Assembly: GCF_024172085.1 (NCBI RefSeq)
Contig: NZ_JAMZDZ010000001.1
Span: 8,122,001-8,186,000, forward strand
Reading direction: 5' to 3'
Length of the DNA: 64,000 nt
From: Hamadaea flava
Lineage (GTDB): Bacteria; Actinomycetota; Actinomycetes; Mycobacteriales; Micromonosporaceae
In this document: positions 45,269 to 53,834 of the stretch, piece after piece
Layout: every line of letters begins with the position of its first letter
Position numbering within the stretch: position 1 is the stretch's first letter
Made by a program: the position numbers and the translations under genes
Notes under the pieces: generated by a model
Told to the model about the DNA's origin: nothing
The model's input: only the letters and a program-made list of their open reading frames with translations
Databases searched by the model: none

Positions 45269-46249
45269 TCAGCAGCTGTAGGACTTCCAGCCGACCATGT
45301 AGTGCGGCGACGGGTAGTTGTACTTCACCTCCACGCAGCGGTTGTTGTTGTGGGCGTACAGGAAGGTCTGCCAGACCGAGCCGAAATAGGCGTTGATGAA
45401 CAGGTTGCAGGCGTAGCGGATGATCGAGTTGGGGATCATGCCGCACATCCGGCTGGTGAAGTACCGCAGGCCGTACGCCTGCGCGTAGGTGACGGCGTTG
45501 TGCACTTCGCTCTTGCTGTAGCGGACGTAGATGAACCAGCCGAAGCTGACCGACGGGTCGGCCGTCACCGGGTACGCCGCGCCGGCGTGCTCGATGGTCT
45601 GCACGAGCTGCCCGGCCGCGTTCACGGTGTAGCTGGTGGGGACGGTCACGTTGGCCGCGTCCCGGGCCCATGCCGGGTTCAGGTAGCCCAGCGCCTCGCC
45701 GGTCACCGAGTTGACGATGCCGATGATGTTGCCGGTCTCGCTCTCGGCGACCGTGACGAACTTGATGTCCGGGCTGCCGATCGAGTAGGTGTAGGTCGTC
45801 GGCGCGGCGGCGTTGTCGATGACGATCAGCGATCGCACCCGGTTCTCGCTGCGCTCGTTCACCAGCGAACCGGACGCGCCCGTCGTGACCGCCGTCGTCG
45901 ACGACACCGTGGTCACCGTGGACCCGGTCCCGAGGGACGGCGGCACCACCGACACGTTGGTGCCGTTGACGACCGCCACCGGCGTACCGCCCTGCAACGA
46001 GGTCGCGACCGTCGGCGTGCGGTCCGCGTCCACGACGATGTCGACGTCCGGCGTCGCCGGGTCGTTGTAGGTGCTGTCGGCGATGTCGCTGGTCGCTGTG
46101 AAGAACTGCGCGTCGTAGTTCGCGGCGACCGCCCCGGCGTTGGCCGCGATGGCCGCCGCCGAGTCCGCCGCCGCCGCCGGTTGAGGCGTCGCCAGGAGCA
46201 ACGCCAGCACCCCAGCCCCCGCAAGGACTGTCATCCTTCTGGTTCTCAC
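45269..46249 (-). CDS. Secreted orphan protein with an aromatic, cysteine-containing C-terminus
   Basis: The 326-residue protein has a signal peptide (about 1-27, ending AAAADS) and a beta-rich Ser/Thr/Val middle. It then has AYPVTADPSVSFGWF, a short motif also seen in large secreted actinobacterial proteins of the toxin/RHS type. The last ~75 residues contain four cysteines and many Tyr/Asn/Phe. I do not recognise a family. The GTG at 46249 has a perfect ATGGAGG RBS 8-9 bases upstream; an ATG at 46264 would overlap that RBS. It is divergent from the SARP gene. Confidence 0.65.
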   Translation of the reverse strand: MRTRRMTVLAGAGVLALLLATPQPAAAADSAAAIAANAGAVAANYDAQFFTATSDIADSTYNDPATPDVDIVVDADRTPTVATSLQGGTPVAVVNGTNVSVVPPSLGTGSTVTTVSSTTAVTTGASGSLVNERSENRVRSLIVIDNAAAPTTYTYSIGSPDIKFVTVAESETGNIIGIVNSVTGEALGYLNPAWARDAANVTVPTSYTVNAAGQLVQTIEHAGAAYPVTADPSVSFGWFIYVRYSKSEVHNAVTYAQAYGLRYFTSRMCGMIPNSIIRYACNLFINAYFGSVWQTFLYAHNNNRCVEVKYNYPSPHYMVGWKSYSC

Positions 46250-46362
46250 GTGCCTAACCTCCATAGAGATCGTGTGTGCTTCGCAGGTGATCCTCGCCAG
46301 CGGCGGTGGTCGATCGGTGGTGCGACGGTGGCATGGTGGTAGTCAGCGATCGGCGTCTCCGT

Positions 46363-46376
46363 CTACGCTGCGGCTG
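46363..46376 (+). promoter_or_regulatory. Leaderless promoter -10 of the SARP gene
   Basis: TACGCT (46363-46368) lies 7 bases before the GTG start at 46376. This is the spacing expected for an mRNA beginning at the start codon. No RBS is present. Confidence 0.5.
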
Positions 46377-49300
46377 TGATCGGCTTTCGGGTGCTGGGCG
46401 GAGTCACGGCTGAGCGCGACGGGGCAGAAGTCGAGGTCGGCGGGGCCATGGTCCGGCAGCTGCTGGCGGTCCTGCTCGCCGCGTCGAACCGGGTGGTGCC
46501 GCGCGACAAGCTCATCGACGCGCTGTGGGAGGGCACTCCGCCGGCAGCCGCGCGGAAGACCCTGCACGGATATGTCATGCGGCTACGCAAGGCCATCGGT
46601 GAACCCGAACGCCTCCAGTGGACCGCGGGCGGCTACCGGCTGACCGTCGGCGACGGCGAGCTGGACGCCGATCGGTTCGCGAGCCTCATCTCCCGGGGCA
46701 AGCAGGCGTGGGCTCAGCGGGAGCTTTCTGCCGCAGCGGCGGACTTCGCGTCGGCGCTCCAGCTCTGGCGGGGTGACCCGTTCCCGGACGTGCCGGCGCC
46801 AGGCGTCGCCGAAGAGGTCCTCGCGTTGCAGGAACTGCGGTTGACCGCCATCGAAGGCCAGGCCGAGATCGGCCTCGACCTGCACCGCGCCGCCGAGGTC
46901 GCCGCGTCGCTGGTGCCGCTCGCACTGGCTTTCCCGTACCGGGAACGGCTCCAGGAGTTCCTGATGCTCGCCCTGTTCCAGGCGGGCCGCCCGGCCGAGG
47001 CACTGGAGACCTACCGCCGGCTGCACCGGCAGCTCGCCGACGAACTCGGAGTGGCGCCAGGAGCCCGGCTTCAGCAGCTGCACGAGGAGATGCTGCGCGG
47101 ATCGCCCGACCTCGTCGTGGCGGCGTCCTCGCCGTCGGTGCGTACGACCGTCCCACGGCGGCTGCCCGCCTCGGTGGCCGGGTTCGTCGGCCGGTCGGCG
47201 GAGCTGGCGCGGCTGCGGGAGCTGCTGCCGGACGAGGACGAGTCGGCGATCGTGGTCATCAGCGGCACCGCCGGCATCGGCAAGACCGCCTTGGCCGTGC
47301 GCTGGGCGCATCAGGTGGCGGCCCGGTTCCCCGGCGGCGCGCTGTACGTCAATCTGCGCGGCTACGATCCGCGTGAGCCCATGCGGCCGGGCGAGGCACT
47401 GGCCCAGCTCCTGCGGGCCTGCGACGTTCAGGAGCTGAGGATCCCCACCGACGAGGAGGAAGCGGCGGCGTTGTTCCGGGCGGTCATCGCGGCCGAGCCG
47501 ACGCTGATCCTGCTGGACAATGCGCGATCGGCCGACCAGGTCCGGCCCCTGCTGCCCGGCGGCGGCGGTCACCTGCTCCTGGTCACGAGCCGGGACCTGC
47601 TCGGTGGACTGATGGCCCGGGACGGCGCGCGCCGGATCCTGCTCGACACGCTGAGCCGGTCCGAGGCCCTGGATCTCATGCGGTACATCCTCGGCGACCG
47701 GGTGGACGTCGAGTCCCACGCGGCCACCGACCTGGTGGCCGCCTGCGGCAACCTGCCGCTCGCCGTACGCGTCGCCGCCGCGAACCTCGCCAAGCGGCCC
47801 CGCCAGACGATCGCCGATCAGCTGAGCCGGATGCCGCCCGCCGACCGGCTGGACGCGTTGGCCGTCGACGGAGATTCGCAGAGCACCGTCAGCGCGGTGT
47901 TCGAGCTGTCCTACCAGCACCTCACCGACGGACAACGGGAGGTGTTCCGGATTCTGGGCCTGATCCCAGGGCCCGACACGGGCGCCGAGGCGATCGCGGC
48001 GACGGCCGGGCTGTCCGTCGCGGACGCGGACGTCGTGCTGGGCCAGCTCACCGACGTGTGCCTCGTGACGGAGCACGCGGCGGGCCGCTACAACAGCCAC
48101 GACCTCATCAAGGAGTACGCCGCCCGGCTCGCCCGGGAGCCACGGCACCACGCCGCCGCCGAGGTCGCGCTGAAGCGGTACTACGACTGGCTGCTCGGCC
48201 GTGCGCACGCGATCGAGGCAGCGTTGGGCAGTGCCCCGTGGCGGCCGGACGGTCAGAATCCGTTCACGTCTGCCGGGGAAGCCATCGCCTTCGCCGACGC
48301 CGAGCGCCAGAACATCGCCGCCGCCGTCGAGTCCGCCGCCGCACTGGGACACGCCGCCTCCGCCTGGCAAATCACGTACGCCGTCAGCGACTACTACGTC
48401 ATTCGCATGGCGCCGGTCGACCTGGTGAAGATGGGTGAGGCGAGTCTGTCCGCCGCTGTCGCCGCCGGGGACAAGCAGGGGCAGGCGATGGCGGAGATGG
48501 TGCTCGGCCAGGCGCACAACCTCGCCGAGCGGCCGACCGTCGCACTGCCACATCTCGAACAGGCCCAAGAACTCGCCGAATCGGTGGGGGCTGTCGAAGT
48601 GGCCTTGGCCGCGCTGAACGGCAAGACGAACGCCCGGCTCTTCCTCGGCGACGTGCGCGGCTATGTGGATGCCGCCGCAACGGTCGCGGCGCTGGCCGCG
48701 CGGCTCGGCCGGCCGGTGACGAGGTATGTGGGCAAGCAAGGACTGGGCTGCATGCTGCTGGGCCGGCTCGCCGAGGCGAGCGCCTACCTCGAGCAGGCCG
48801 CCGACGCCGATCCGGACTACTCGCGTCATGGCCGGGCCATCACGCTGCTGAACCTCGGCGAGGCGTACACCGGCCAGGGCCGGCACGACGCCGCGGAGCA
48901 GGTCTTCGTCGAGGCGATCCAATGCTTCGAGAGCGTCGGCGGTCACCATTATCTCGGCATCGCCCGGGTCGGCCTGTCGCACGTCCTCCGTGAGACCGGC
49001 CGGTACGCCGAGGCGGCCGAGCAGCTCCGCCGGGCCGAGACCGTGCTCGGCGAGACGGTCGAGATCCAGAGCAAAGCACAGCTCAGGTACGCCCAAGCCA
49101 TGCTGCTCCAAGCGACCGGCCGGCCGCAGGAGTCGCTGGCACTGGCGATGGGGACGCTGGCCGAAGCGCGTACCGTGCGCATCGCGCATCCGCTGGTCCA
49201 GCTGCTGATCGTGGCGGCGCTGGCCTGCCACGATCTGGGGGAGGCCGACCGTGGTCTGCGGTTCGCCGACGAAGCGCACGAGCTGGCCGCCAAACACGAG

Positions 49301-49498
49301 TACGCGCTGCTCGACGGCATGGCCCTCGCCGCGGTCGCCGTCCTGTCCGCGGCGCGCGGCGACCTGCCCGCCGCCGTCGTGGCCGCGCAGCAGGCCGAAC
49401 AGACGCACCAGCGATGCGGGCATCCGCAAGGGGTGCGTACCGCGCGCGACATCCTGGACAGAGTTCGGCCGCGACTGTCCATGGTGGCCGAATATTGA
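46376..49498 (+). CDS. SARP/AfsR-type regulator with BTAD, NB-ARC and TPR domains
   Basis: The 1,040-residue protein has an OmpR-like winged helix (about 1-92), a bacterial transcriptional activator domain (about 97-242, ending RRLHRQLADELGVAPGARL in part), an NB-ARC ATPase (Walker A GTAGIGKT at 297-304, LILLDNARSADQV) and about 400 residues of TPR helices. This is the architecture of AfsR-like activators of secondary metabolism. No biosynthetic gene cluster is visible nearby, so its target may be the divergent secreted protein or distant genes. Confidence 0.9.
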   Translation: MIGFRVLGGVTAERDGAEVEVGGAMVRQLLAVLLAASNRVVPRDKLIDALWEGTPPAAARKTLHGYVMRLRKAIGEPERLQWTAGGYRLTVGDGELDADRFASLISRGKQAWAQRELSAAAADFASALQLWRGDPFPDVPAPGVAEEVLALQELRLTAIEGQAEIGLDLHRAAEVAASLVPLALAFPYRERLQEFLMLALFQAGRPAEALETYRRLHRQLADELGVAPGARLQQLHEEMLRGSPDLVVAASSPSVRTTVPRRLPASVAGFVGRSAELARLRELLPDEDESAIVVISGTAGIGKTALAVRWAHQVAARFPGGALYVNLRGYDPREPMRPGEALAQLLRACDVQELRIPTDEEEAAALFRAVIAAEPTLILLDNARSADQVRPLLPGGGGHLLLVTSRDLLGGLMARDGARRILLDTLSRSEALDLMRYILGDRVDVESHAATDLVAACGNLPLAVRVAAANLAKRPRQTIADQLSRMPPADRLDALAVDGDSQSTVSAVFELSYQHLTDGQREVFRILGLIPGPDTGAEAIAATAGLSVADADVVLGQLTDVCLVTEHAAGRYNSHDLIKEYAARLAREPRHHAAAEVALKRYYDWLLGRAHAIEAALGSAPWRPDGQNPFTSAGEAIAFADAERQNIAAAVESAAALGHAASAWQITYAVSDYYVIRMAPVDLVKMGEASLSAAVAAGDKQGQAMAEMVLGQAHNLAERPTVALPHLEQAQELAESVGAVEVALAALNGKTNARLFLGDVRGYVDAAATVAALAARLGRPVTRYVGKQGLGCMLLGRLAEASAYLEQAADADPDYSRHGRAITLLNLGEAYTGQGRHDAAEQVFVEAIQCFESVGGHHYLGIARVGLSHVLRETGRYAEAAEQLRRAETVLGETVEIQSKAQLRYAQAMLLQATGRPQESLALAMGTLAEARTVRIAHPLVQLLIVAALACHDLGEADRGLRFADEAHELAAKHEYALLDGMALAAVAVLSAARGDLPAAVVAAQQAEQTHQRCGHPQGVRTARDILDRVRPRLSMVAEY

Positions 49499-49508
49499 CC
49501 CCGGCCGA

Positions 49509-49697
49509 CTGACTACGCCGGGGGACCGGCGCTACACTCTGAGCCCCTGCGGCGATCAGGTGTGACGGGCTGGTGGTGGGAGCCCGTCCTCGGCGTGGAC
49601 CGCTTCGGCGGTCCACGCCGCCCCACCTGGGGGACGGCGCGTTTGCCCGGCAGCGCAGCGGGGTAGCCCTAGGACAACCGTCCGAGGGGAGACCTCC
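49509..49697 (+). ncRNA. Structured 5' leader RNA with promoter (class unassigned)
   Basis: CTGACT-N18-TACACT (49509-49538) is a plausible promoter, leaving a leader of about 150 bases. The leader holds GACGGGCT/AGCCCGTC (49564-49588) and a perfect 13-bp stem closed by a C(UUCG)G tetraloop (49591-49620). A longer-range GGACGG/CCGTCC pair (49632-49637 with 49678-49683) encloses a GCGC-paired loop. The RBS GAGGGGAG can pair with CCTC just before the ATG, so expression could be switched. It matches no riboswitch class I could recall. Confidence 0.5.
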
Positions 49698-50108
49698 ATG
49701 TTTACTCGTAGACAGGACCGCACCGCGGAGTGGTGGAACAGCCTGTCCGACGCGTTGTCCGATGCCCGTGACAGTGCCGCCGACCGGGCGCACGACGTCG
49801 GTGGCAAGTTCGACGACGCCACCTCCGAAGCCCAGCGCCGCGCCGTACGCGCATGGGCGGCGCTGTCGGGCAAGCCGGTCCGGCCGGCCTGGCCGGTGAT
49901 CGCGGCCGCCGTCGGCGCTGGAGTGGCTCTGGGCTGGCTGGGCGCGCAGGCGTACCGCCGGCCGCAGATCCGCCGGGCGCTGGCCTCGGCCGAGGAGACG
50001 GCCCAGGAGCGGATGCAGGACCTCACCATGGCCGCCGGCGAACGCGCCCGGCAGCTCAAGGCGTCCTCCAACAGCCTCCTGGACAAGGCCCAGGGCCGGA
50101 TGTCGTGA
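49698..50108 (+). CDS. Small membrane protein with amphipathic helical ends
   Basis: The 136-residue protein has a charged helical N-terminus (WWNSLSDALSDARDSAADRA), one membrane segment (WPVIAAAVGAGVALGWLGAQA, about 64-84 in part) and a helical C-terminus (AEETAQERMQDLTMAAGERARQL in part). It resembles YtxH/DUF-type envelope stress proteins but I cannot assign a family. A GAGGGGAG RBS is embedded in a possible hairpin at the end of a structured leader. Confidence 0.65.
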   Translation: MFTRRQDRTAEWWNSLSDALSDARDSAADRAHDVGGKFDDATSEAQRRAVRAWAALSGKPVRPAWPVIAAAVGAGVALGWLGAQAYRRPQIRRALASAEETAQERMQDLTMAAGERARQLKASSNSLLDKAQGRMS

Positions 50109-50112
50109 CCGT

Positions 50113-50148
50113 CGCGGGGGGCCGGGACTTCGGCCCCGGCCCCCCGCG
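50113..50148. terminator. Bidirectional hairpin terminator
   Basis: Perfect 14-bp arms CGCGGGGGGCCGGG and CCCGGCCCCCCGCG with an 8-base loop, between convergent genes. Confidence 0.8.
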
Positions 50149-50153
50149 CCAGC

Positions 50154-52199
50154 TCAGAGAGTCGCCTCGCCGGGCAGGCCGAAGAAGTCGTGCCACTTCA
50201 CCCCGCCGTTGAACGACGTGCCCGTGGACAGCCCCACCCAGACGTCGTTCGTCGACCCCTTGGTGAAGGTGATGGCGTCAGCCTTGCCATCGCCGTTGTA
50301 GTCGCCCAGGAACGGGAACTCGCCGCCGAGGCAGAAGTAGTCGCTCCACTTGAGACCGGTGCCGACGAACGACGTGCCGTTCGACAGCGCCACGTACGCG
50401 TCGGCGTTCGAGTCGCAGGTGAAGCTGACGATGTCGGCCTTGCCGTCGCCGTTGACGTCACCGACCCGGGGCTGTTCGCTGCCGACCGCGAACAGGTCGT
50501 GCCACTTGGCCGACGCGCCGAACGAGGTGCCGGTCGACAGGGCGACGTAGACGTCGGCGAGGGTGGCGCCCGGTCCCCGGGTGAAGGTGATGATGTCGTC
50601 CTTGCCGTCGCCGTTCACGTCAGCGGCGGCCGGGATCTCGCCGGTCAGGGCGAAGAAGTCGTGCCATTTGGTCGACGCGGTGAACGACGTGCCGGTCGAC
50701 AGCGCCACCCACACGTCGCCCTCGGCGTTGTGGGTGAACGAGATGACGTCGTCCTTGCCGTCGCCGTTCACATCGCCGACCGCCGGCACCTCGACACCCG
50801 GCGCGAACCAGTCGTCCCACTTCACCCCGCCGGCGAACGCGGAGCCGGTGGACAGCCCGACGTAGACGTCACCCAGTGAGCCGCCGGTGAAGGTGATCGC
50901 GTCGTCCTTGCCGTCGCCGTTGAAGTCACCGGACAGCAGCGTCTCCCCGGTCAGCCCGAAGTAGTCGTTCCACTTCACCGAGGTCCCCGCGAACGAGGTG
51001 CCGGTCGACGTGGCCACGTACGCGTCGTTGAGCGTACCCAGGGTGAAGGTGACGATGTCGTCCTTGCCGTCGCCGCTGAAGTCGGTCGACGCCCCGGCCA
51101 CCGGCTGCCCGCCGGAGTTGACCAGGGACATGTAGTAGTCCCAGTTCCAGTAGCCGCCCGGGTCGGTGTGGTCGTTGCCCGGCATCTCGTTGTGGCCCTT
51201 GATCGCGGTCCGGTTCTTCGGCAGGCCCCACTTGTCGGCCAGGTAGCGGGTCAGCGCGGCCGACGAGCGGTACATCGAGTCGGTGAACCAGCCCGGATCG
51301 TCGACGTAGCCCTCGTGCTCGATGCCGATCGCGTAGGAGTTGGCGTCGCGTACGTGGTAGGCGGTGTCCTCCTCCCGCACCATCTGGGTGATGTCACCGT
51401 CGCTCGACCGCACCACATAGTGTGCGCTGACCTGCGCCGACGGGTTCTGGAACCAGCTGATCGTGCCGGCGTAGGAGCCTTGGGTCACGTGGATGACGAT
51501 CGTGCTGATCGCCGACGACCGGCCGGGCGAGTAGTTGCTGCCGTTCGCGGCCACCCAGTGCGCCGGCGGATACTGCGGCACCGCTGCGGCGGCCAGCGCC
51601 GTCGCCTGCTGCGGCTTTCCGGTGCTCAGCTGTCCCGCCGGGGTGACGTCCGCGTACCGGCCCAGCTCCGGTCGTACGGTTCGGGGCGCTACGCGTACCG
51701 GGCCGTCGATGCCTTGGTTGAGCAGGCTGTAGACCTGGTCGGCGGCCACCCGCGCGGTGGCGTCGCTGCTCGCCCCGGCGAAGGCGGCCACCGCCGGATA
51801 CCAGGCCGCGATCCGGTGCCGGTCAGCGCGGCTCATTCCGTTTTTCATCGCGTACGCGTCGAGCACGGCGGCCGCCCCGCGCACGTTGGCGGCCGGGTCG
51901 GATTTCAGCCGCGGTACGCCGACGCCGGTGAGCGCGGCGGCCTCGGTCAGCGAATGGTTCGCCGGATTGTCGGCGAGGTGCATGACGCCGTACCCGTTGT
52001 CCTGGCTGGGTTTTCCGTCGTGATCGAGCAGCCGGGTCTCGCTGAAGCCTATCGCGGCGAGCAGATCCCGGGGCACGTCGTACGCCGCCGCGGCGCGGGC
52101 GAAGTTGATGGCCAGTTCCGGCGTCGCCGGTGCGGCGGCGGCCGGGGTGGCCGGTGCGAGGAGCAGCAGTGCTCCCGCTAGGACAGACAGCGGTCTCAC
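50154..52199 (-). CDS. Secreted N-acetylmuramoyl-L-alanine amidase with six FG-GAP/VCBS repeats
   Basis: The 681-residue protein has a signal peptide (1-22) and a lysozyme-like helical region (about 25-165; FSETRLLDHDGKPSQDNGYG). An Amidase_2 domain follows (about 220-365), with zinc-ligand candidates in TIVIHVTQ and GHNEMPGNDHTDPGG. Six ~50-residue repeats end the protein, each with a calcium loop such as GDVNGDGKDD and VALSTGTSF. It should cut the peptide from cell-wall glycan. It lies 15 bases after a gene with a near-identical C-terminal half and has an AAGGAG RBS. Confidence 0.87.
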   Translation of the reverse strand: MRPLSVLAGALLLLAPATPAAAAPATPELAINFARAAAAYDVPRDLLAAIGFSETRLLDHDGKPSQDNGYGVMHLADNPANHSLTEAAALTGVGVPRLKSDPAANVRGAAAVLDAYAMKNGMSRADRHRIAAWYPAVAAFAGASSDATARVAADQVYSLLNQGIDGPVRVAPRTVRPELGRYADVTPAGQLSTGKPQQATALAAAAVPQYPPAHWVAANGSNYSPGRSSAISTIVIHVTQGSYAGTISWFQNPSAQVSAHYVVRSSDGDITQMVREEDTAYHVRDANSYAIGIEHEGYVDDPGWFTDSMYRSSAALTRYLADKWGLPKNRTAIKGHNEMPGNDHTDPGGYWNWDYYMSLVNSGGQPVAGASTDFSGDGKDDIVTFTLGTLNDAYVATSTGTSFAGTSVKWNDYFGLTGETLLSGDFNGDGKDDAITFTGGSLGDVYVGLSTGSAFAGGVKWDDWFAPGVEVPAVGDVNGDGKDDVISFTHNAEGDVWVALSTGTSFTASTKWHDFFALTGEIPAAADVNGDGKDDIITFTRGPGATLADVYVALSTGTSFGASAKWHDLFAVGSEQPRVGDVNGDGKADIVSFTCDSNADAYVALSNGTSFVGTGLKWSDYFCLGGEFPFLGDYNGDGKADAITFTKGSTNDVWVGLSTGTSFNGGVKWHDFFGLPGEATL

Positions 52200-52214
52200 G
52201 ATTTCTCCTTGGGG

Positions 52215-53645
52215 CTAGAGAGTGGTTTCGCCGGGCAGGCCGAAGAAGTCGTGCCACTTCACTCCACCGAGGAATCCGGTGCCGGTGGAAAGGCCGACCC
52301 AGACGTCATTCGTGGAGCCTTTGGTGAAGGTGAGCGCGTCGGCCTTGCCGTCGCCGTTCACGTCGGCGAGATAGGGGAACTCGCCGCCGAGGCAGAAGTA
52401 GTCGCTCCACTTGAGACCGGTGCCGACGAACGACGTGCCGTTCGACAGCGCCACGTACGCGTCCGCATTCGAGTCACAGGTGAAGCTCACGATGTCGGCC
52501 TTGCCGTCGCCGTTGACGTCGCCGACTCTGGGCAGCTCGCCACCGACGGCGAACAGGTCGTGCCAGGTGGCCGACGCGGCGAACGACGAGCCGGTCGACA
52601 GGGCCACATAGACGTCGGCGGCGGTATCACCCGGTCCCTGGGTGAAGGTGATGACGTCCGCTTTGCCGTCGCCATTGACATCCGCGACCGCGGGGTATTC
52701 CCCGGTCGGGGCGAACCAGTCGTGCCATTTGGCGCTCGCGGCGAACGCGGCTCCGGTGGACAGGGCGACATAGACGTCGCCAAGCCCGTCGTGGGTGAAG
52801 GACACGATGTCGTCCTTGCCGTCGCCGTTCACGTCGCCGGTCGCCACCAATTCGCCGCGCGGGGCGAAGAAGTCATGCCATTTCGTGGCGCCCGCGAAGG
52901 ACGTGCCGGTGGACAACGCCACCCACACGTCGGCGTCCGAGCCGTGCGTGAAGGTGACCGCGTCGTCCTTGCCGTCGCCGTTGAAGTCGCCGGTCAGCGC
53001 CGTCTCCCCGCCGAGCGAGAAGTAGTCGTTCCACTTGACCGAGGTGCCGGCGAACGAGCTGCCGGTCGACGTCGCCACGTACGCGTCGGCCAGCGAGCCC
53101 TGCGTGAACGTGACGATGTCGTCCTTGCCGTCGCCGTCGAAGTCGGTCGGCGTGCCGGCGGTCATCTCGACCGTCCGGCGGGCGGTCGCCAGGAGCTGTC
53201 CCGCCGTGCCCGCCGCCTGGTCGTAGCGGTCAGGAAAGCCCGACCCCTGCACACATTGGGCGACCTGCCCCGCCGAGTACGCCGGATGGTTCTGGTCGCA
53301 GCCGATGGCGCGGGTGAAGAACTGGGTCGAGGCGTAGACCGGGTCCATGATCTGTTCCGGCGTGCCCCACCCGTAGTCGTAGCGCTGCTGGAACACGCCG
53401 AGCGAGGTCTTGTCCCCGCAGGGCAGGTTGTTCATGTGGGACTCGACCCAGCCCGCCTCGAACCCGGCGAGCAGCACTTTCTCGGAGACGTTCAGGTGCC
53501 GGGCGACCCGGTGCACGACGACGAGCACGGAGAGGTCCGCGGTGGACGGGATGGCGGGGCAGGCCGCCGCGGCCCGGCCTGGGTCGAGGACGGCGAGACC
53601 GCCGGCCGTGCTGAGGGCGCACAGTATCGCGAGGAGACGTCGCAT
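52215..53645 (-). CDS. Secreted lysozyme-like/transglycosylase protein with six FG-GAP/VCBS repeats
   Basis: The 476-residue protein has a signal peptide (1-27) and a goose-lysozyme or transglycosylase-like head (about 30-165; VSEKVLLAGFEAGWVESHMNN in part, with Glu18-type ESH, and LGVFQQRYDYGWGTPEQI). Six calcium-loop repeats closely match those of the downstream amidase; both end KWHDFFGLPGExTL. The pair looks like one duplicated binding tail joined to two different wall-cutting heads. The region from 53646 to the LacI gene (53835) shows no gene. Confidence 0.85.
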   Translation of the reverse strand: MRRLLAILCALSTAGGLAVLDPGRAAAACPAIPSTADLSVLVVVHRVARHLNVSEKVLLAGFEAGWVESHMNNLPCGDKTSLGVFQQRYDYGWGTPEQIMDPVYASTQFFTRAIGCDQNHPAYSAGQVAQCVQGSGFPDRYDQAAGTAGQLLATARRTVEMTAGTPTDFDGDGKDDIVTFTQGSLADAYVATSTGSSFAGTSVKWNDYFSLGGETALTGDFNGDGKDDAVTFTHGSDADVWVALSTGTSFAGATKWHDFFAPRGELVATGDVNGDGKDDIVSFTHDGLGDVYVALSTGAAFAASAKWHDWFAPTGEYPAVADVNGDGKADVITFTQGPGDTAADVYVALSTGSSFAASATWHDLFAVGGELPRVGDVNGDGKADIVSFTCDSNADAYVALSNGTSFVGTGLKWSDYFCLGGEFPYLADVNGDGKADALTFTKGSTNDVWVGLSTGTGFLGGVKWHDFFGLPGETTL

Positions 53646-53834
53646 CGAAGCTCCTGGATGTAAGAAGGGCGCACTCGTCCAAGGCGAGCGCGATGAGCTG
53701 GAAGTTCGGCGCGCCGGAGAAATGGGCGCGCTGCGTCAGGCCTTACGCGGGATGGATGGGGATCGAATTGTTGCGGGCGAAATTAGCAACCGCTGCGAAG
53801 CGGCGTCAAGTGACGAAATTTCAGCCGTCGAGGT

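Noticed and set aside
49545-49697. Known riboswitch, SRP RNA, RNase P or tmRNA
   Set aside because: None of the conserved words of these RNAs (for example cobalamin, TPP, ydaO, guanidine-I, RNase P) could be found; kept as an unassigned leader.
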